From the NCBI GenBank assembly GCA_017527945.1, contig JAFXPL010000174.1, forward strand, positions 1-46,226: 46,226 nt of DNA, in the 5' to 3' direction. The notes under the pieces were generated by a model. That model worked only from the letters and a program-made list of their open reading frames with translations, did no database searches and was not told the origin of the DNA. Each line of letters begins with the position of its first letter. The first letter of the stretch is position 1. A program made the translations under genes and the position numbers. Below, in pieces: positions 34,019 through 39,583 of the stretch. Origin of the DNA: Bacteroidales bacterium. GTDB lineage: Bacteria > Bacteroidota > Bacteroidia > Bacteroidales > WCHB1-69.

Positions 34019-35311
34019 ATGAAAAAGATAATTTTCGCAACAGCCGTGTTTGTCTGTCTCGCCATCACACTCAAGGCGAACACCTACACGGCTTTTTTCA
34101 CGAAAGAACGCTATGTCCAACAGCTTTTAGACACCATCGGCGACCGCTATGACATTGAAGGGCTGGAGTTTGTGGCCAATGACATGTCGGAGAAACTCAA
34201 CGGAACCATGCTGGTGGCCATCCGTGACACGGTTCTGGTGGAACATGCCTACGGGGAACTCCGTGTGACCGGAGAACCGCCGCACCGCAATGTACCCGTA
34301 AGCAATCGAATGACCGAAACCACCCTCTTTGACCTGGCCTCCATTTCCAAACAGTTCACGGCCGTCGCGGTGCTGCAGTTGTGCGCCCAGGGCAAAATCA
34401 ATCTTGACGATACGATTACGAAGTATTTCCCGAATCTGCCATACAAAGGTGTGACGGTTAAGCATTTGCTTACACATACGACGGGTATCCCCGAATATTT
34501 CAAGTTCAAATACACGGTGTATGGATCTGTCGCTTTCGTTGATAACGAACATCTTTTACGCGTGTTGGAAAAGCAGAAGTATGCCAAAACTTTTGCCACA
34601 GGCACCCGTTTCGAGTACGTGAACACCAACTACGCGATTTTGGCGGCATTGGTGGCTGAGGTGTCCGGAGTTCCTTTTGAGGAATATGTCCACGAGCATA
34701 TTTTCAAGCCTGCGGGTATGGACAACACCTTCTTTTTCACGGAGTTGGTCGGCATCGATGCCACGCATGGCCGTACTTATCCGAATGTGAAAGACCCGAA
34801 GGCGGAGTCTGTGTCTGTGAATCTGTTGCCGCGCGGGGAAGTGGTGGACCTTCCCATTGCCCGAGGTCATCGGAAAGTGGCAGTGGTGGCTGCTTACGAC
34901 CGATTGAACGGGGTGCTTGGCGACAAGGGAGTCTATTCCAACGTGGAGGACATGTTGCGCTGGGCCAACGCTTTCTTCATCGACTGCAAGATTCTGCCGA
35001 AAGAATGGGTCGATTTCGCCTCCCAGCGCGAAAACCAGCTGGCCGATGGAACGCTGCCCAAAAGCATCTACGGCTACGGCTACCGCATCGAGGAGAGCCC
35101 TGAGCACGGGAAGCTGGTCTATCACGGCGGCCTCTGGAACGGTTTCCAGAATCTTTTCCTTTATCGCCCGTCCGACAACGCCGTCATTATCTTTCTCAGC
35201 AACCTCTATAACAAAGCCCACGTCGGACGCTCTGCCGAAATGCTCAACATTCTCGATGGTATTCAGGACGGCGAAACAACCCAAAATGATGAAACGATGA
35301 ACATATATTAA
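34019..35311 (+). CDS. Exported serine hydrolase (beta-lactamase / class C fold)
   Basis: 430 residues from the ATG at 34019, the start of a signal peptide (KKIIFATAVFVCLAITLKA); an in-frame GTG at 34004 would add five residues. The active-site motifs of class C-like serine hydrolases are present: SISK (108-111), YVN (200-202) and HGG in YHGGLWNG near the C-terminus. The family includes esterases, D-aminopeptidases and DD-peptidases; true AmpC activity is not implied. It follows rho by 29 bp and may be read through from it. Confidence 0.9.
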   Translation: MKKIIFATAVFVCLAITLKANTYTAFFTKERYVQQLLDTIGDRYDIEGLEFVANDMSEKLNGTMLVAIRDTVLVEHAYGELRVTGEPPHRNVPVSNRMTETTLFDLASISKQFTAVAVLQLCAQGKINLDDTITKYFPNLPYKGVTVKHLLTHTTGIPEYFKFKYTVYGSVAFVDNEHLLRVLEKQKYAKTFATGTRFEYVNTNYAILAALVAEVSGVPFEEYVHEHIFKPAGMDNTFFFTELVGIDATHGRTYPNVKDPKAESVSVNLLPRGEVVDLPIARGHRKVAVVAAYDRLNGVLGDKGVYSNVEDMLRWANAFFIDCKILPKEWVDFASQRENQLADGTLPKSIYGYGYRIEESPEHGKLVYHGGLWNGFQNLFLYRPSDNAVIIFLSNLYNKAHVGRSAEMLNILDGIQDGETTQNDETMNIY

Positions 35312-35331
35312 TTAACATAATTCCTTAAGCA

Positions 35332-35394
35332 GCCCCGGAGGGGCAAAACGCACGAAGTGCAAATAACCCCACACAAGCGCAGCGCAGTGTGGGG
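35332..35394. repeat. Intergenic hairpin cluster, related to 1275-1378
   Basis: 35332-35344 is GCCCC/GGGGC around GGA, 35350-35360 is GCAC/GTGC around GAA, and 35367-35394 is CCCCACAC/GTGTGGGG around a 12-nt loop. It shares the GGA-loop design and the CCCCACAC stem with the cluster at 1.3 kb. Confidence 0.7.
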
Positions 35395-35459
35395 CCGGAT
35401 CACAAGTACAAGCGCAGCGCAGTGCGAGGTCAGACCACAAGTACAAGCGCAGCGCAGTG
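35373..35459. repeat. 35-bp tandem repeat, three copies of ACAAGCGCAGCGCAGTG
   Basis: The 17-mer starts at 35373, 35408 and 35443, exactly 35 bp apart. The 18-bp spacers of the first two copies are also related (both end CACAAGT). Two 24-nt stretches (35401-35424, 35436-35459) are identical. An open frame from 35357 runs through it but is not coding. Confidence 0.75.
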
Positions 35460-35479
35460 TGTCAAAAAACAAAAACCAA

Positions 35480-36319
35480 ATGAACTATTATCCAGCAAAT
35501 TACCATACCCATAGCCTCTATTGCGATGGAAAAAGCACTCTTGAGGAGCAAGTTCGGGAAGCAGAGAAGCAAGGACTCCGACAGTTGGGCTTTTCTTCCC
35601 ATGCACCCGTTCCTTTTGAAAACAATTTCGCCATTTCCGAAGAAAAGCTTCCGGAATATGTGCTCGAAATCGACGGCTTAAAGGATAAAACCTTCGTTAC
35701 ATTGCTTAAATCGTTGGAATGCGATTTTATTCCGGGTATGACGATGGATTTTTCCGAAAGACAGTCTGCAAACGGACTGGACTATATCATCGGCGGGGTG
35801 CATCTTGTGAAGCCACCACATGCCGATGGCCTTTGGTTCATCGATGGCCCGAAACAGGAAATCTATGACAACGGGTTACGTGACCTGTTCGGCAACAATA
35901 TCAAATTGGCAGTGACGACCTTTTGGGAGCAAACCTTTGAGATGTTGGAAACGCAGAAGATGGACATCATCGCCCATTTCGATAAAATCAAGATGCATAA
36001 CCGCAATCGTTTCTTTACTGAAGACGAACATTGGTATAAAATGTTAGCAGACAAGGCAATACAGTTGATAAAGCAGCATGATGTAATTATAGAAGTGAAT
36101 ACGCGCGGGTTATACAAGAAGCGCAGCGATAGTTTCTATCCTTCTACAGAGTTGTTGATGAAAGCCCGCAAAGCTGACATTCCGGTTCTGATTAGCAGCG
36201 ATGCGCATAAGGCGGAGGAACTCACACTCTTCGTTCCTGAAGCTTTGGTGGAATTACAGCGTTGCGGTTTCGATCATACTGCCTATTTTGATGTGGAAAA
36301 GGGATGTTTTGTGTATTGA
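35480..36319 (+). CDS. PHP-domain histidinol-phosphatase-like protein
   Basis: 279 residues from the ATG at 35480; an earlier in-frame start at 35357 would translate the tandem repeats. The PHP metal site is NYHTHSLYCDGKST (H9, H11), followed by GFSSHAPVPF, GGVHLV, DIIAHFDKIK, EVNTRGLYKK and ISSDAHKAEE. It resembles HisK-type histidinol-phosphate phosphatases, the eighth step of histidine synthesis, but no other his gene is near and PHP enzymes have varied substrates. Cytosolic. A small gap and a promoter separate it from the next gene. Confidence 0.88.
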   Translation: MNYYPANYHTHSLYCDGKSTLEEQVREAEKQGLRQLGFSSHAPVPFENNFAISEEKLPEYVLEIDGLKDKTFVTLLKSLECDFIPGMTMDFSERQSANGLDYIIGGVHLVKPPHADGLWFIDGPKQEIYDNGLRDLFGNNIKLAVTTFWEQTFEMLETQKMDIIAHFDKIKMHNRNRFFTEDEHWYKMLADKAIQLIKQHDVIIEVNTRGLYKKRSDSFYPSTELLMKARKADIPVLISSDAHKAEELTLFVPEALVELQRCGFDHTAYFDVEKGCFVY

Positions 36320-36334
36320 AGTACAGAATTTTTG

Positions 36335-36342
36335 TACATTTG
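36335..36342 (+). promoter_or_regulatory. -7 promoter element TACATTTG of the CBS gene
   Basis: Matches TAnnTTTG; a TTTG at 36308-36311 lies 23 bp upstream. The ATG follows at 36359. Confidence 0.5.
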
Positions 36343-36358
36343 CCGCAAAATCAAGACT

Positions 36359-37042
36359 ATGATGGAAAACAAGGCTGGACAATTTTTGGAACGCTATCGT
36401 GAAATCGAAGAATGGGTGCTCAACAACTTGAATGTGAGCGAGATGAAGGATTTGGAACAGATGCCGCAGTACAAGAATGTCCGTAGTAATCTGGCTTTTT
36501 GCCGGATGTTGCGAAATCTGCTCTCCCACTACGACTGGTCAAAGGCTGGCAATGATATGATTATCGTTACCGAGCAGGCAGTGCGGCAAGTCAACAACCT
36601 CTACTATTCGCTGAATCCTGTGACACTGATGCGCGTGGCTATCCGTTCGGGACAGATTTTCGCCCCCTCGCCGGACGATTCCGTCATGGCTGCCGTAAAG
36701 GTCATGGCTCGCAACGACTACTCCTACATTCCCATCGTGGAGAACCACCGTATTGTCGGGGTGTTCAGCACGAAAACAATATTGCGAATTACCGCAGAGA
36801 ATGGCACACTTATCGTTTCTGATGATTTGAAATTCAGGGATATAGAAAAATTCACCCGATTAGAGCAAGAACCCCATGCTCATTATGGATTTGTTCATCC
36901 CAATATGATTATGGAGGATGTAAGCGAAATGTTCCAGCGGTCGAAAAAGCATCGTGTGCGCCTGGATGTCTTGTTCATTACAGATAGCGGCCGCCCCGAT
37001 GGCATCCTTCAGGGCATGGTCACCCCTGTGGATGTTCTCTAA
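36359..37042 (+). CDS. CBS-domain pair protein
   Basis: 227 residues from the ATG at 36359 (MMENKAGQF; a second ATG follows at once). The N-terminal ~85 residues are helical and unrecognised (FLERYREIEEWVLNNL ... LSHYDW). Residues about 90-225 are two CBS repeats (FAPSPDDSVMAAVKVMARNDYSYIPIVENHRIVGVFSTKTIL and MIMEDVSEMFQRSKKHRVRLDVLFIT ... LQGMVTPVDVL), which usually bind adenosine nucleotides. No enzyme or channel is attached, so it may sense energy state for a partner. The partner is unknown. Confidence 0.85.
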   Translation: MMENKAGQFLERYREIEEWVLNNLNVSEMKDLEQMPQYKNVRSNLAFCRMLRNLLSHYDWSKAGNDMIIVTEQAVRQVNNLYYSLNPVTLMRVAIRSGQIFAPSPDDSVMAAVKVMARNDYSYIPIVENHRIVGVFSTKTILRITAENGTLIVSDDLKFRDIEKFTRLEQEPHAHYGFVHPNMIMEDVSEMFQRSKKHRVRLDVLFITDSGRPDGILQGMVTPVDVL

Positions 37043-37164
37043 AAGAGAAGGTCTATTCTTCTTCAAAGGAAAACATATTTTTTCTGATTTTGCGCGTGAA
37101 AGTCTCTTTTTCTGCGAAAAAGTTACCCTTATTTTTGAATTATTTTTCCGAGATTGTTGTAACA

Positions 37165-37258
37165 TACTGAATTTCAGTAAGAAAAAAAATTTCAAAAAAT
37201 GTAAATTGTATGTCTTAGTGTATTACTTTTGCAGTGTCTTAGTTCACTAATACACTAA
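37165..37258 (+). promoter_or_regulatory. Promoter and operator region of the ABC-GntR operon
   Basis: An 11-bp inverted repeat TTAGTGTATTA (37215-37225) / TAATACACTAA (37248-37258) surrounds the -7 element TACTTTTG (37224-37231), which overlaps its left arm. A second palindrome TTAGT-TC-ACTAA (37239-37250) sits between. A further palindrome TACTGAA-T-TTCAGTA lies at 37165-37179. Placement over the promoter fits repression by the GntR protein at the operon's end. Confidence 0.7.
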
Positions 37259-37274
37259 TCAAAATTATAGCGAT

Positions 37275-38111
37275 ATGATACAGTTAAAAAATGTAGAATT
37301 CGGGTACGACCAAAACCGCAAGTTGTTCAACGGGGTAAACTGGCAGTTGGAGCCCGGCCACCTTTACGGGTTGCTCGGCCGCAACGGTGCCGGCAAGACC
37401 ACCCTGTTGAAAATCATGACCGGCCTGTTGTTCCCGCAGGCGGGCGAGGCCTTCATTGGCGACGAGCCTGCGTACAAACGCACGGCAAAGCAGATGAGCG
37501 ACATCTACTTCCTCCAAGAGGAGATTTATGTTCCTCATTTGAAAGTCAAACAGTTCGAGGCCGCTTTTGCCCCGTTCTATCCCAACTTCAGCCATGAGCA
37601 GTTCATGGAATACCTGGCGGAGATGGAAATGGACAACATGCCTGGCTTTATCGACAAGTTTTCGCACGGTCAGAAGAAGAAGGTGATGATTGCGTTTGCT
37701 TTGGCCACCAATGTGCCGCTGCTCATCATGGACGAGCCCACCAACGGCCTCGACATCCCATCGAAAAGCATCTTCCGCAAGATTATGGCCTCTTCTGCCG
37801 ACGAGCAGAAAACCGTGATTATCTCCACACATCAGGTGCGCGACCTGCACAGCCTCATCGATGCGGTTTCCATCCTCGACAACGGCCGCATGATCCTCAA
37901 CGCCCCCGGCGATGTCATCACCGAGAAACTGTTGTTCGACGTGAACGACGAGAAATCGAAGGAAGCCAAGGTGTTCTACACTGAAGAGACCCCGCGAGGC
38001 ATCTTCCAGGTGAAGGACAACCCCGACCATATCGAGTCTTCCCTCGACTTGGAGTTGCTCTTCAATGCCGCCGTTTTAAACAAAAATGAGTTCACGGAAA
38101 TGTTCAAATAA
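37275..38111 (+). CDS. ABC transporter ATP-binding protein
   Basis: 278 residues. Walker A is GLLGRNGAGKTTLL (32-45); the signature is FSHGQKKK (129-136) in place of LSGGQ; Walker B is LLIMDEPTNGLD (149-160); the H-loop is in ISTHQVRDL. It belongs to the exporter group that includes YtrB-like ATPases. It is the first gene of a four-gene unit with a small membrane protein, a permease and a GntR repressor. The likely role is drug or cell-wall stress response. The ATPase call is firm; the substrate is unknown. Confidence 0.95.
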   Translation: MIQLKNVEFGYDQNRKLFNGVNWQLEPGHLYGLLGRNGAGKTTLLKIMTGLLFPQAGEAFIGDEPAYKRTAKQMSDIYFLQEEIYVPHLKVKQFEAAFAPFYPNFSHEQFMEYLAEMEMDNMPGFIDKFSHGQKKKVMIAFALATNVPLLIMDEPTNGLDIPSKSIFRKIMASSADEQKTVIISTHQVRDLHSLIDAVSILDNGRMILNAPGDVITEKLLFDVNDEKSKEAKVFYTEETPRGIFQVKDNPDHIESSLDLELLFNAAVLNKNEFTEMFK

Positions 38112-38129
38112 ACTTAAAATCCGAAGAAT

Positions 38130-38378
38130 ATGAAAAAATACACAAATAAGATACTGATTATCACCGCTATAGTCCTTGTTTTAGGTCTGGTCATCGGTTA
38201 CACCATTGACTTCCAGACCGGTTACCGCAGCGGCAGAATCAAATATGAAGAACGGGATTTGGATTCGTTGAAAATGGTCATCCGCGATGCCTTAGACGAA
38301 ACCGCTGATACCGTCACAGTTACTGTGACAGACACCGAAACCTCGTCCGACAATAAAACCGAAACGTCTCACCAATAA
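38130..38378 (+). CDS. Small single-pass membrane protein of the ABC operon
   Basis: 82 residues: a basic start (MKKYTNK), one hydrophobic helix (ILIITAIVLVLGLVIGYTI), then a polar, Thr/Asp/Glu-rich tail (ADTVTVTVTDTETSSDNKTE). It lies 18 bp after the ATPase gene and 12 bp before the permease gene. No family recognised; it may be an accessory subunit or anchor of the transporter. Confidence 0.7.
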   Translation: MKKYTNKILIITAIVLVLGLVIGYTIDFQTGYRSGRIKYEERDLDSLKMVIRDALDETADTVTVTVTDTETSSDNKTETSHQ

Positions 38379-38390
38379 AATTGTAAAATT

Positions 38391-39116
38391 ATGAATATCA
38401 ATAATATAACCAAGCTATTAAAGGCCTATTTCTATGAAAACTGGCAAAATGACGTGATATTCAATTTTGTCGTCATACTGGCCATAACAATGTTATCCAT
38501 GTTTATGTCTCCCTTTGATACGGGGGTTGTCTCTTTTGCCGCAGTGATATTGATGGTCTATTATCCGTGCCGGTTGTTTTCCAAATTGCAGAACCCGTCA
38601 AGCCGGATGCACTACCTGATGGTCCCCGCCACCAATGAGGAAAAAGTGGTCACCGGGATGATTTTGGCCAACATCTACTATGTCCTTGGCATCGTGCTGT
38701 CTGTTGTCATCGGACTGCTGTTGGGTTTCGGGTTGGCGAAAATCTTCAACCCCGACCTTATGTTCACATCTGATCTGTTCAAAAGTGCATTTCCTTCTTC
38801 ATGGATGAGTGTGTTACTGCTTTACACCAGTATTGCCGCCACGTTTTTCGCCGCCATCTATTTCAGGAAAAGTCCGTTTTGGAAACTGCTGCTGACCGGA
38901 TTTGTGATTTCGACGGTTTTGGGAATCGTCATGTCTGTGACGGTTTGGTTAAATGCCAAAGCGGTTCTCCCTGCAGGTTCGTTCACGAGGAATTTCATCA
39001 AGACGGAGAGTTACATATATACCGGCAACGACTGGTTCCCGTATGTTTTTTGCTGCATCATGATCGTCTATTTCTACGCGATGAGTTTTTTGAGAATGAG
39101 AGAAACGGAGGCATAG
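38391..39116 (+). CDS. ABC transporter permease (multi-pass membrane protein)
   Basis: 241 residues with about six hydrophobic segments (about 22-40, 45-60, 93-116, 135-155, 160-182, 215-232). No soluble domain. The polytopic layout and its place between the ABC ATPase and the GntR regulator identify it as the membrane part, similar to YtrC/D or ABC-2 type permeases. The stop is followed after one base by the GntR start. Confidence 0.82.
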   Translation: MNINNITKLLKAYFYENWQNDVIFNFVVILAITMLSMFMSPFDTGVVSFAAVILMVYYPCRLFSKLQNPSSRMHYLMVPATNEEKVVTGMILANIYYVLGIVLSVVIGLLLGFGLAKIFNPDLMFTSDLFKSAFPSSWMSVLLLYTSIAATFFAAIYFRKSPFWKLLLTGFVISTVLGIVMSVTVWLNAKAVLPAGSFTRNFIKTESYIYTGNDWFPYVFCCIMIVYFYAMSFLRMRETEA

Positions 39117-39117
39117 T

Positions 39118-39465
39118 ATGGACTTCAAGAGCACACAAACCATATATCGGCAGATCGTGAACTGGGTGTTCGAGCAGATTCTGTCGGGGGCGTGGAAGCC
39201 AGGCGAGCGTGCCAAGTCGGTGCGTGAGCTGGCCGTCGCCTTCGAGGTGAACCCCAACACCGTCATGCGTTCCTACGAATATCTTCAGAACCAGGAGATT
39301 ATCACCAACAAACGCGGCATCGGCTACTTCGTCAGCGAGGACGCATCCGAGAAAATTCTCGCTATCCGCAAGAAAGAGTTCATGGAGGAGGAGGTGCCGG
39401 AGTTTTTGAAGAACATGCGGTTGCTGGGGATCACGATGGAAGAAGTGTTAGCTGTTAGCTGTTAG
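39118..39465 (+). CDS. GntR-family repressor, YtrA subfamily
   Basis: 115 residues. A GntR winged helix fills residues about 8-80 (YRQIVNWVFEQILSGAWKPGERAKSVRELAVAFEVNPNTVMRSYEYLQNQEII). There is only a short tail and no effector-binding domain, as in YtrA regulators, which control ABC exporters and often respond to cell-wall antibiotics. It is the last gene of its operon and probably binds the palindromes at 37215-37258. The last six codons (LAVSC, stop) are read from a GCTGTTA heptad array, so the C-terminus is set by repeat sequence. The substrate signal is unknown. Confidence 0.9.
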   Translation: MDFKSTQTIYRQIVNWVFEQILSGAWKPGERAKSVRELAVAFEVNPNTVMRSYEYLQNQEIITNKRGIGYFVSEDASEKILAIRKKEFMEEEVPEFLKNMRLLGITMEEVLAVSC

Positions 39466-39478
39466 TCATTGGCTGTTA
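39444..39478. repeat. Heptanucleotide array GCTGTTA
   Basis: Units in strict 7-bp register: AGTGTTA, GCTGTTA, GCTGTTA, GTCATTG, GCTGTTA. It covers the 3' end and stop codon of the GntR gene. It is partly complementary to the array at 39526-39567. Confidence 0.75.
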
Positions 39479-39525
39479 GCTAAATAAGACCTCTGGTTTT
39501 CCAGAAAAGAGGGTGTCAAACGAGT

Positions 39526-39567
39526 GCCAACAGCCAACAACTAAAAGCCAACAGCCAATAGCAAATC
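39526..39567. repeat. Heptanucleotide array GCCAACA, inverted relative to the GCTGTTA array
   Basis: Six units in register: GCCAACA, GCCAACA, ACTAAAA, GCCAACA, GCCAATA, GCAAATC. Read on the minus strand it resembles the GCTGTTA array. A small TCTGG-TTTT-CCAGA stem (39492-39505) lies between the two. Confidence 0.75.
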
Positions 39568-39583
39568 ACAAAAACCAAAAAAT

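Noticed and set aside
35373..35459. CRISPR array
   Set aside because: Only three 17-nt repeats with related, not unique, spacers, and no cas gene in the window.
35357..35479. Longer PHP protein
   Set aside because: The added 41 residues are translated tandem-repeat and hairpin DNA.
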